Assembly (NCBI GenBank): GCA_009602735.1
Contig: WELA01005067.1
Coordinates: forward strand, 111,110 to 175,109
Reading direction: 5' to 3'
Source of the DNA: Mesotaenium endlicherianum
Taxonomy: Eukaryota; Streptophyta; Zygnematophyceae; Zygnematales; Mesotaeniaceae
DNA: 64,000 bases
Shown here: in pieces, positions 46,978 to 57,579 of the stretch
Numbering within the stretch: position 1 is the stretch's first letter
Layout of the letters: every line of letters starts with the position of its first letter
Translations under genes and position numbers: made by a program
Notes under the pieces: model-generated
Told to the model about the DNA's origin: nothing
Seen by the model: the letters and a program-made list of their open reading frames with translations, nothing else
Database searches by the model: none

Positions 46978-49900
46978 CTACTCGTCATCCTCATCCTCGT
47001 CAGCAGCGCTGCCCTGGTTGAGGACCTGGAGGCGCTTCACCAAAGCAGCCTTGCGCTCATCGTACGTCAGCTTCTTCATCTTCCAGCTGTATACCAACAA
47101 TGTCGAAGTCATATGCGTTAGTAAGCTTCCCACAACCTCCTCCAAGCAAACAGCTGTACATCTGGTGATATCTACAGGAAACACATACTGGGTCACCATC
47201 CCGGACAGACCATTCGTAATAAATCGCTGTTGAGCAGGGAATGCACCCAAGTAAAGGTGTCGACATCAGCAACAGTTGACCATAACCTATTGCCCCCAAG
47301 CAGCACAAACAGACACTTGACGAGCTTCACGTCAGACGACCGACTCCAAAGCAACTAAAAAAACAGACATTCGTCTTCGAAGCTCATCAACACGACGACA
47401 TCCCACAAATGCCAAAGGACAATCTTCTCGCTGCATTTACCCAGCCCCTCCCATGCCGTCAGGGATAAGATGTACCCCGTCAGCAAAGCCCACAATCATC
47501 AAAGATGACACTGAAGCATTCAAAAAAATTGGCGTTTGTACATGAGGCCCAGAATGTCTGGCACCGAACTCGGCACTCCAGCATTCACCGGATAACATGT
47601 GCCTCACTGACAAAGTTACAGCAGTGACGACATCGCGACACGTAGCCAAGCCAACCCAGAGTCACGAACCTGACCTCACAACACCTGAGAGTTCCATCTG
47701 AAAGAAAGCACACCAAGTGCAGGTCAGGGGGGAGGCAGCAGAAGCAGCCTCTAAAAAAGAGACTCAGGCAATACCTCCTGGGCTGGTCTGGCTTCTTCTT
47801 CTCTGTGATCTGCATCGAGGGGTCGGCCCTGATGGCGGCATGCACCTCCTTGTACATCTCCTCCAAGCCGTCGGCCTCAAGGTCCTCCTTGATGTACTGC
47901 GAGAAGTGGGACTGGTACTTCTCGGGCTCCTCCTCTTGGAGCAGCTGTACACGTATCAGCCAGACTCGAAATTGTACATAAGCTCGCATTCTTCCACCGA
48001 AATGCAGGAAGACCCAATGAGAGGCATGAAGGTGCACATCTACTTCTTCCAGTCAACCACGAGTCTGGACAAGGCACCACCCCAATCACCCGGGCAACGA
48101 GGAAGTGGCAGGGGAGGCAACAGAAGCCTGGCCAATGCTGCAGCAAGTTCTCACCCCACTCGCTTCAGAGTCTTAACAGGCACAAGGCACTTCAGGACAT
48201 GACGGTCATAAATCATGGCTCATGGTATCTGTCGGACAGGCGAAACCATCTCCCTTATCACCACCAAAAAAAAGTCTCGGCCCCTACAGCTCCAACACAA
48301 GAAACAGACACATCCATTTTGCCCTAACAAAACTAGATATAGCTCCACACTGAACACTGTGCAGGTCCCGCCGACCAATCACTTCCCCACAACGAGTAAG
48401 AAGTACGGCCATCGACTTCAAGCTGTGCATATTCCCATCTAAAACTCTTTGTTCTCGAAGTTCCTCGCTGTCCTTCCTTACCCATGTCACAGCCCGTCTG
48501 TTTGTGCCGCGACATGTCTGCGACACATCCCGCCTAACAGGCTTCATGCCTAGCAGCAAAGAAAAAAGTCTAGTAACCCCACGAATAGAACTCTTCCTGT
48601 GTAGCCGTTCCCCAGTGGCAGTGCCATCCTCCACCCTGACTGACGTTACATCAACCTAGTAAGTGTCGATGTGATGTATGCACAGTACGTGTCTACAAGT
48701 TCGTGAGGGCACTAACCTCCATGTACTCTCCAACGTGTCCTCCGAAGATGTACTTGCGGTGAATCTCGGGGTCCAGCTTGGCATCGCCGCCCTTCTCAGC
48801 CAGGTAGCCAGGGAACCTCTTGTCACTGTGGGGCACGTCCAGCCCGCCGTCCAGTGCTCCCTGCAACACACCATCACGTGCATAGACTTAAACTTCTCCA
48901 TCAGACGTGATGCATTCAGATCCACACACGTTGTCAAATGCAGGCTTCTATGTGGTCCATATATGACAAATAGGGAGGCAAAAGAAGTCTACTTAGAACT
49001 TGCGAAGAAACCAGCTTGGGCATGAAGGCTTAAGGTGTACTAACATCTATTAAAAGGATCAGTTTCAAAAGCTACACAGAGGGGAGCTGTCATGATGCCC
49101 CATGTGAAACTATTCCTACCCTATGGGTTGATGTTTACTACTAAACCAGGCAAGACTTTATAGGAATGGATGTTATGCTTCTTAGCAGGGCTGCTTCGTT
49201 TGCACTATACAATTCATATACAGGTATGGTCAACTGTATATATGTCAGTCGCGTCAAAGCGCCTATGAGCTCAAAGCAGGAAACTGAAGTGGCCATTTCC
49301 TCTGCAGCCCATCTTTAAGAGGCTATCATGTACTCTCACACTAGAACCCATACTATTACTCACAACATGTTGCGCTTAGCATGCCGTCGCCAACTCATGA
49401 TGCACAATGGTCTCTCACTGACACATCACATCCACACTCATCAAAAGAACATCAACATGATTCTTGCAACTACGCAAAAAAGCCACCTGCTCTCAACACC
49501 TAGACACCCGTTACTACTCATGAACTCCACATACAGGTCCACATGGAATGAGAGCGCACCTTCAGGGCACCAAAGACACGGTTACCAGTGGTGGTGCGCA
49601 CAAGACCGACATCAAGGAGAGCCTTGAAAGGCTGCTTTCCCTCACCAGCCTCCACGTTGTAGTCCTCTCCACTGACCTGTGACATGCAACACACAGCCGC
49701 TAAGCAAGTGGACTCACTTCCCCCTCATACTGGAAGTCCATAGCCTACATTGCTACATAAAAAAGAGACTGCTGGGCCTTGCCCATGCCTTGCCGTTACA
49801 CTATCTATGCACATTAAAAGTTCGAACAGTCGAACAGCTAAGCAGTCAGGTGACCATCTATAAAAGCGAGGAATTCCCATATCACTGAAGTCTGCATGAT

Positions 49901-51337
49901 CACAAACTCTTCCCTGCACACATGGAAAGTCATACAGCAAATGTGTTTCACTTCTGGGGTGATGCTCACCTCGGTGGCACCCTCGTACTCCTCAGCAAGA
50001 CCGTACTTTGTGAGAGTCCTACGAGCTAGGAGAAGTCCGACACAGTAAGCTGCACAGCCGTGCAAATACAGGTACACAGTTATCCAACCGGCCATGTGCA
50101 GCAAGGGGTGTGTAGTCAAGTGCCAGTCACAACATGCCATGAGACTAGCAGCTAGACGAATCCAAACCCCGTCCTTAATGCCCCTCATCCATTTCTTCAG
50201 GCATTGTGGCTATTGCTCACTCAGATCCTATTCATGCTTGCAAAACCTAGGTGGCAACAGTATCAGACTTGTTTCATGAAGAAACAGATGACCCTCTCGA
50301 ATTGATCCCATGTCACGCTCGTTTCAAGAAATAGCCCTCACTATCTACCTTTATTAACTTCTGAAATGGCAGAAAAGAGGCTTAGGAGGTTCAAAAGAGA
50401 GACAAAGGCTACAAGGAGCAGGAGAGTAAGGGCAACAGACCTGCTGCGTAGTTGGTGAGGCCAACCTTAAGCCCATAGCGGGGAAGCTCGTGGGCATAGG
50501 CAGCAGACACAACAACATCTCCAGCAAGAGTTGCATAGGTAATCTGTGCAATGATGTCCTTGCGTGTCTGTGGAATTAGGTCAAGGGTTCTCACTTCATT
50601 GTTCAAAAAGCTCAAGAGCTGAAACCAGCCCTAGTTGAAGTATTCAAAACACAACCCCAAGAAAAGTGCACACTCACCTTTCCAGCCATACATGCAGAAA
50701 AAGATACACAATTTACTCACTTTAAGTCGTCCTCATAATGCTGAGAGCTCAAAGCATTGACAAAATTAGATTGAACCTCAAACCATAGCTTGTCAGATGT
50801 GTAATGTTTGCCCCATTTGAAGCATGAAAAAGAAGGGTGAATGTTTGAAGAGGATACGAAGCGGACGACGAAACGGTACTTGGGGCTGTTGTACTTGTTC
50901 TTGTCCTGTGTGACGAGACGTAGACGGGCACGATAATCTGTCTTACCGGCTGCCACCACCAAACAAAGTACCCCATGCACATTCAGGGCCCCTGAGCTAG
51001 CCATTGTAGTGCCTACATTAAGGGAGAAAGTAAAAGTTAGTCGACAACAAGCCAAGGTTTATCAGATGATGATAATCCTACCTCTTCGCCTGGCGTACTT
51101 CACTTGGAAACGCTTGAAGTACGCCTTAGTCTTCTGCACCTTAAAAAAAGCCTGCAAGCCACCAGACGATCATATCTCAACTATTGGTCTACAAGTTCAT
51201 CAATAGTTACCCCTCCCTGTGTTTCCCAAGCTGAAGATACCCAAAATCCAGATAAAGACCAAAAAAAAGGACATGAGGAAACCAAGCTCCTAACTTTTGC
51301 TCATTGTATCTCTTCTGGTAAAATAGAAGCTCACCAT
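46978..51337 (-). CDS. RPL5: 60S ribosomal protein L5 (uL18), nine exons
   Basis: Binds 5S rRNA and, with uL5, forms the 5S particle of the large ribosomal subunit. Spliced exons on the minus strand: 51337-51335 (ATG only), 51151-51082, 50949-50858, 50567-50441, 50049-49970, 49676-49560, 48860-48717, 47944-47775, 47086-46978. All eight introns are GT-AG and the phases agree, giving 912 bases, 303 residues plus stop. Human L5 has 297 and Arabidopsis about 301. Recognisable blocks are [98 protein letters not shown] and the plant-type tail [16 protein letters not shown], ending DEDEDDE. The first coding exon is only the start codon, a common ribosomal-protein gene layout. A functional host gene. 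Confidence 0.97.
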
Positions 51338-53136
51338 GGTGCCCTAAGCCGCCGAGGCACCCCTTCACCTTTGAAATGGTATGGTGCAAAGAAAGAGGGC
51401 GCCGATGGTGGGGTTCTTCTGCTTTGACTTGGCCTTCTTGTCGCGCCTTAGAAAGAACCGCGTGCGAAAATTCACTGTGCGAAAACTGAGCCCCAGATTC
51501 AGGGTTTTCTTATGTCATTGCGATTCGTTCCTCGTTGTAAATTGCCCTTCACGTCTCGACATTTTCAACCAGCGACGGCTGGAAGCTCACATGAAATTTT
51601 AGGCACTGTATCGACATCTTCGTGAAAAGCACATGTTTATAATGCAAAAGGAAGCACTAGAGTGATAACGTGTAGAAAGTTGTATGGCACAATGTAAACG
51701 TGGAGTTATTACCTACGACTTCTCATAATTTTTGTGAGGCATATTGGGTCAATCTCACCTTTTAATGTTGTTAGCTGAAGTCGATTTAATCAAGAAGAGG
51801 TGTCACTGCCACGTAGACGTTGCTTGTTAGATGGTAAAAAATGGGAGGTTTGAAGTAATATTTGTTGAAAATCAAGTCTTCTTCATGATTGCCTCTTATT
51901 CAATTTACTTGGAGTATCGTTTGTTGCAAGATGAAAATTCACAGTTTACGAGCCACCTCAACTTTGACAAGAAAAGGGGGGAGCATGTGGATCTTACGTG
52001 GTCGACTTTGGGCAAACTTAAGATTTTTCTAAAGGACTAGCTTCTTTCTACAATTATTATGATATGTTGTCTAAAACGTAGGTAGTTATTTTGGCAATCT
52101 CTACCAACGCAATCTAAAAATTGACAGCCATCAAAATGCTTCTTTGTTTGGGGCACCATGCATGATATGGATGAAACGTATAATTTCTTCCTGTCCGCGC
52201 ATCTTTTTGTTTACAAACTAATGTCATAAAATACATCGCAAAAGCAAGCGTGTCGTGCCCGTCCTCGTCGAGTCCTCTTTGGCGTCTAGTGGTCTTCCCA
52301 GAGGGTGGAGGGTCTATGACAGGTTCTAGTGGTTAGTCGGGTTAGGGCGGTAGGCGAGGATGGTCTAATCTATGTGCAGTGGTGGTGAACACTGGGACCC
52401 ATGATCTGCTCACGAGCTTCTGCTTTTGAGCAGCTGTGAGGCTCCCTCCCAGATCACGCGCTCTTTCCCTACCTTCACACATGGTGTTGCCGCCCACATG
52501 TGTGGAGGTAGACCCCCACGTTTGCTCGCCTGAAGGGTCGGCGCGGGTACCCAGTGGGATCCCCATTTTCCATGGCTACATCATCACTGTACCATAGGCA
52601 ATCCCCATGGGTATGCCCAAGGATTGCTAGGGGTTAGGGAGAGTAAGGGACATTGGGATGTCGGGTTCTTTTGGTGTTGGTTATTAGTCGTACGTGTGTG
52701 TGTCAACCTCTAGATTCGACCCTTTTCCATATTTTGTGTATTTCGGACTTGAATGAGATGACGCGATGACGCGTTCATCGTAGTTGTTACAGATTGATTG
52801 TGTTTTGTAGACATTGGGCATAGCATTCAAGAGCCCGCTACTTAGGCCGCGAGCTAACACCATTTTGGTGTTAGCTTTGTATGTTCGTTCTTATGAGTGA
52901 GATCATTCTTCCTCTTGTGATGTGTCTAAATGTTCTTTGTGGGTTATTACTTTCTCGCTTTCCTCACTTTCATGTGTAGGTCGCTTGTAACGCATACAAA
53001 CTTGTGCATTTAATCTCGAACACCTCTCTCTTTCTCGCGGCCATAACATAGCTAAACGCTCTCATGGTTGCTCGCTCTAAAGAGTTCTATTCGTTGATCA
53101 AGTTGAGTCGTCACACCTTGCCCTAGCTTGTTACAT
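51338..53136. other. RPL5 upstream region and gene-free DNA
   Basis: About 51338-51500 should hold the RPL5 5' UTR and promoter on the minus strand; a pyrimidine stretch (TTCTTTCT read on the minus strand near 51450) could be the start site. Beyond it I see no gene. At 53136 the minus strand begins TGTAACAAGC right where the methyltransferase of element B stops, so an LTR may start there, but I find neither its other end nor a target duplication. Confidence 0.4.
52853..52875. repeat. Perfect 10-bp hairpin
   Basis: GCTAACACCA, a TTT loop and TGGTGTTAGC form a perfect stem-loop. It could be a transcript-end hairpin or an LTR structural element. Context gives no function. Confidence 0.8.
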
Positions 53137-53771
53137 ACAAAGCTCAAAGAATAATTGGGAACGGTGATCGGCAAGCCCCTTGCCACTACCAGCCCGAGAA
53201 TGACCCTGACACTCCCAGCCGCCGACGACAAGATGGACGGGACCTACGGCAAGCAAGTGATCATGCTGGAGGAGACGAATATCCTGAGGCAACGCAGAAT
53301 AGGCTGTGTGATATGCCGATTCAAGGAGGAACGTGGGAAAGGCAAGGTGTAAAGCAGCCAGGTGCGTCTGACTGGCAGGGCGAACAACAGGATTGACATC
53401 GCAGTAATAGTGGTGGGCAATACGGTGTCCACTCTGCAGGAGACCAGCGACTGTAGAGGAGACCCCCGCACACAAGTCTTGCAATGTAATCCCCTCGTGG
53501 GGAGGCTCAGGCAACCAAGGAATGGGTGTAGTGTTAACAACGGGGAGAGAGGGTATGGAAGGGACAGTGGAAGGGACAGAAATGGAGGCAACAGGAGGAG
53601 GAGAGGGACAGTGTAAGGCTGCGTGGATCTGCTGGAGGGTAGCGGAAAGGATAGTGTAGGGTGGTAACGGGGAGGGTAGATTGGTTGAGCAGAACATGCA
53701 GGAAGAGGATCCGGTTCATTATTGTGAAGGAGGAGGTAGGAAGGATCGGTGAGGTCATGGGGACTAAAATC
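53137..53771 (-). other. Cytosine-5 DNA methyltransferase region of element B (fossil part)
   Basis: The minus strand reads ITLQDLCAGVSSTVAGLLQSG (motif I, SAM loop, near 53455-53405), YYCDVNPVVRPASQTHL (motif II-like) and VVGGWECQGHSRAGSGKGL (motif IV with the catalytic Cys in E-C-Q, near 53215-53170), then DHRSQLFFEL. These match the first half of the C5-MTase fold, where the motif IV cysteine attacks cytosine C6. The second half is missing: the homology stops near 53137. Upstream sequence up to the hAT insertion (53771) is Pro/Ser-rich linker. It is the 3'-most visible part of element B and is treated as a fossil. Confidence 0.82.
53764..53771. repeat. Left 8-bp target-site duplication of the hAT element
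   Basis: CTAAAATC, identical to 61355-61362. Eight base pairs is the hAT-family duplication length. Confidence 0.96.
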
Positions 53772-53789
53772 CAGGGTTACGCCGTTCGC
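53772..53789 (+). repeat. Left terminal inverted repeat of the hAT element
   Basis: CAGGGTTACGCCGTTCGC. The CAGGG start is typical of hAT ends. It is an exact complement of 61337-61354. Confidence 0.96.
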
Positions 53790-53885
53790 TTGTTCGCTTA
53801 GTTCGCCAAGTGCGCAAGTTCGCTTAGTACGGTGTTCAAAAAAAGGCTTAGTTCGCCTAGTGCGCCAAGTCACGACGGCGTCGAC
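53790..53885. promoter_or_regulatory. Left subterminal repeats of the hAT element
   Basis: The word CTTAGTTCGCC occurs at 53797-53807 and 53847-53857, with variants GTTCGCTTAGTACGG and AGTGCGC(C/A)AAG between them. Related words occur near the right end at 61270-61317. Clustered short subterminal words are transposase-binding sites in Ac/Ds-type hAT elements. That role here is inference. Confidence 0.6.
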
Positions 53886-54014
53886 GTCATGTAGCTCCGA
53901 CGTCGACGTCCCATGTCAGTGGCACATGTAAAAGTACTACGTCGTGTCAGACGGTTTTTCCCGTTGAGAATGGTTAGGTTTTTTTTTCAATACGCTATCA
54001 GAAGTCTTCGTTGC

Positions 54015-54203
54015 CCGCTGTGCAGCGACGAGTCTCAAAAAAAGATTTTATTCATGACATTCACTCCGGACGTAAGCGGATGGGAGTGAACTTTTGCCAC
54101 TGGTTCCACCGCTGTGCAGCGGCGAGTCTCGAAAAAGAGATTTTATTCATGACATTCACTCCGGACGTAAGCGGATGGGTGTGAACTTTCGCCACTGGTT
54201 CCA
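54015..54203. repeat. Tandem duplication, two ~95-bp copies
   Basis: Copies at 54015-54108 and 54109-54203 both start CCGCTGTGCAGCG and end CCACTGGTTCCA, differing at about half a dozen positions. They lie inside the hAT element between its left end and the transposase. No coding role is visible. Confidence 0.92.
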
Positions 54204-55010
54204 GGGGGTGTTGACATACCAAAGTGCCACACAGAATTCTACGGCTGAATGTCTTTGATATAAATAAATTAGCAAAGCTGCGGCACATAGTAATTTTGTT
54301 TGACAAAAACTACTGCTGTTGTCTGACGAGATTGGGCGTCAATGATGCAAGAAGACGGGCTTGAACCCCCGCCTCCGGCTGCGGGTAGCGCAGCGTTACC
54401 AAAGGGCCATAAAGTACTCCACATAAATAAGGCGGTTCAATTTGTTAGATTCTTTTAAAAAGACTTGGAAGGAAAAATGGGAGGGGAAATTGGGAGGGCC
54501 GCTTAGCAGCGCCTTTTTAGTTACTTTTCAACGACTTGATTAATTCAGACATAAGATGTAAGAGTACCTCTTCATCACATCTGAGACTAAACAGGTTTAG
54601 TAAAGCTTATCAAATCACTGACACTCGTAATCAACAAACACATAAGAATTAAGTACTTATTTATTGCCTCTTTATGTGAAAATAGGCAATTTATACTTAG
54701 CGAAAAAAAGTGTAAGAAAACACTGGGAGGGCTGCTTAGCAGAGCCTGTTTTTAGTACTTCTTTATATAATTAATTACTTCATACAGAAGGCTTAGGAGG
54801 ATATTTTCTTCTTCATCGAGTATAATAAGCTTCAATAAACAAGTGTGAAAAAGATTAAGCTTCTTAACAAGCCTGTATAAGAAGTAGAAAGTACTTATAA
54901 ATGCGACATTTAAGAGTGAGCAAAGGCTCAGTAAGAAAAAGTGAGTTTGACAACAATTCTAAGTACAAGCTAAGTCTAAGTACAAGCTACCTAACAAACA
55001 ATTCCACTAT

Positions 55011-57380
55011 CTAGTAACCAATCGCTCTTGGTCTTCTTCTTCCTGAAGTTGCACCACTAGGTCGCTCCTCCAGCTCTTCTTCCTCTACCTCCTCTTCCTC
55101 TACCTCCATCTCCCCTTCCTCACTCAACGAGGCATGCATGGCAAGATTGAGACCCTCCTCTTCAGGTGTCTCCAAGAACTCCGCTTCTTCAACCCATGGA
55201 GTTGCGCCGACACTTGGTCCAAGGAATTCCAAACTCTTCTCCTGAAGTCTCAACATAGAATGCACGTACACTAACTTTTTTGCTCTAGTAGGGAGCAGCC
55301 TATTGCGAAGTGGACTATGAACAAACCCGTACTCAGACCAATTTCTCTCACATGCTGCTGCTGAACCAGGTTGCGACAATATTCTCATAGCAAGAAGCTG
55401 AAGATTAGGACAATGACTTCCGTATGTTTCCCACCACACGTGAGCAGGCATCATGGTCTTATTAGCCTTGCAAACGTCATCGCCAAAAATGTCACCACTC
55501 TGCCGGTAGAGCGCCAACTCTCGATCCACCAACGCTCGGTCAGCCACACCTCCTCCGACAAGGGTATTCCGCACGTCGGACCAATCAGTAAGTAGACACT
55601 TCTCAACTGCCCAAGACTCATGGTCTTGGAACTCGGGGTCGAGATAGTATCCTGTAGCCACACGAAGTCAATAAGCAAACTCAGTGTATGATCGACTACA
55701 CAATGTACTTTTCACAAAAAGAGAGCAATAACAATAACAAGCAAAATAACAATGACCAGCACACAATAACAAGCATGCAAAAGAACAGCAGCCGCCGAGC
55801 AAGAAAGGTGAGCAACAACAAAAGAGACTTTTACCCGCAGAATGTAAGGGGCTGTGAAGCTGCTCCCAGCGAGCCTTCACGTCCTTCTTAACTTGGGTTC
55901 TTTGTGTTGGTTTGAGTCCTTCAACCTCATGCATATGAATTTTGATGGCGCTCATACGAGCCCAGATCTTCCCAAGAGAAGGTTGTGGAGAGTCAACTAG
56001 TCGAAGAAGAACTACGATGGGCTCACACACGGCTACCCATACCTTCACTCGCGCCCAAAGTTCATCGTCACGAACTAGGTCTCTAATCTTCGTAGCCTCA
56101 CCTACACAACCATTCTTTGCCGCCCACTCAAGCCACCTACTGTCAGTCACCATAGCTTGTAAGGTATCTCTCACAACGATGAGTCTTTGCAAGCAAAGAA
56201 AGTTACTAGCAAACCTCGTAGGTCCTGGCTTCAACAACTCTAGTTTATTTTTTAGCCTTGCCCCATGCTCACGGTAAAGAGCGTGAGGTATGTGGTGGTT
56301 TGCAACAAACTGGACCAAGTGCTTGAAGCTATCGATTATGCCCTCTAGCTCTTTTATCTTTCCTAGGTCTTTTAACAGCAGGTCCAAAATGTGAGCAGCA
56401 CAAGGGGTCCAATATATGTGCGGGTGCTTCTCGCGAACCATATTACAGCCAGCTACAATGTTAGCTGCAGAGTCTGTGCAAAGCTGTACAACATGGTCGG
56501 CGCCTATCTTCTCTACGGTCGCAAGCAGGTGGTTACCAATGTAGTCACCCGTTTTCCTTTCACCCTCAGTGTTGATAGCATCCATGAACATCTCAGTGCC
56601 ACCCACAACCATAAGCACATTAAGAAGAGGATGCCCGCATGGATCAGTCCACCCATCTGCTACAATGCTACATCCTGTCATTGGTAGTCCCTTCTTCTGT
56701 TTCTTCTCCCAAGCTTCTATCTTCAACACCTCTCTGTCTAGTAGGGTACTTCCGAGCGGCTTATCCTTCATCGGGATATACACTACACCTGTTTCCTGGG
56801 TGTATTTACTGACTGCAACCAACATCTCTCTAAAGAACTCGCTGCGAGCAACATTAAATGACGAACCGGTACCATAGAAGAAGCGAGCGACAATCTCATG
56901 GACAGCATCAGCATTCATGTTTTGAAACATGTCACTTATAGAGGTCTGCCCAGTCTCCCTGCCTAAAGAGGGGGAGCCACTAGCACAAGAACCCCATTCA
57001 AACACGCGCTTTCGTGCAGCTTGCATGGCATTCTTACTACGTCGCTTTCCCAAGACACCACTAGACGAACCATTAAAACGAGGAATCATGACATCTAGAA
57101 CCTCATCAGGAACCTCCTCACACTGACTAACATCCTTAAGTCCTCCCGTGAGATGGCCACGAATCCTGGTAACCCCAGCAACAAACTCGTTGAAGCAATA
57201 GTTGCACTTGACCTTCGGATGTGAATTCTTCGTCTTGGCTTCCGCAACAATGGATACATGGGCCCACTCTGGACCAGATCTTGCAGCAACTGCTCTAGGG
57301 GGCAAACGAGCGCTTAAAGCTCCAGTAGCCCCTCTCATTCTAGCAAGCGTTGCTCCACACGAAGTGAATGGTTGGGACAT
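55011..57380 (-). CDS. hAT transposase (BED finger, DUF659, hAT dimerisation), 728 aa
   Basis: Exon 1 is 57380-55835 and exon 2 is 55651-55011. The 183-bp intron (donor GTAAAAG, acceptor GGCTACAG) restores the frame exactly: 2187 bases, 728 residues plus stop. Residues about 45-95 carry a BED-type zinc finger (CNYCFNEF, then IRGHL). DUF659 follows with the catalytic aspartates in IVADGWTDP and CTDSAANIV and the CAAH motif. The C-terminal dimerisation region includes PGSAAACERNWSEYGF with the catalytic-type Glu, and SPLRNRL. The tail is strongly acidic (EVEEEEVEEEELEE). It would cut and paste the surrounding element. A TTGCAG acceptor just 5' of the ATG suggests an upstream untranslated exon. 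No disabling change seen. Confidence 0.92.
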
Positions 57381-57579
57381 GATGCGCGTGAAACCTGCAA
57401 TAACGAAGGGAATAAATAAAGCAGTAAGAAAATAGGCTCAGTAAAGAGAGCAACAACAAGGCAGTAGTGAAGGCAACAATATAGGAGCAGCAGCAAGGGC
57501 AAGCACAGAGAGAGCGACAATAGGACAGCAAGAGAGGCAAGCATAGGAGGAGCAGCAGCAGAGCAAGCAAAAAAACCAG

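Noticed and set aside
47460-47520. C/D-box snoRNA in the last RPL5 intron
   Set aside because: A TTGATGA box and two CTGA words occur on the minus strand, but they are only about 45 bases apart. There is no terminal stem, and the C box lacks the purine start.
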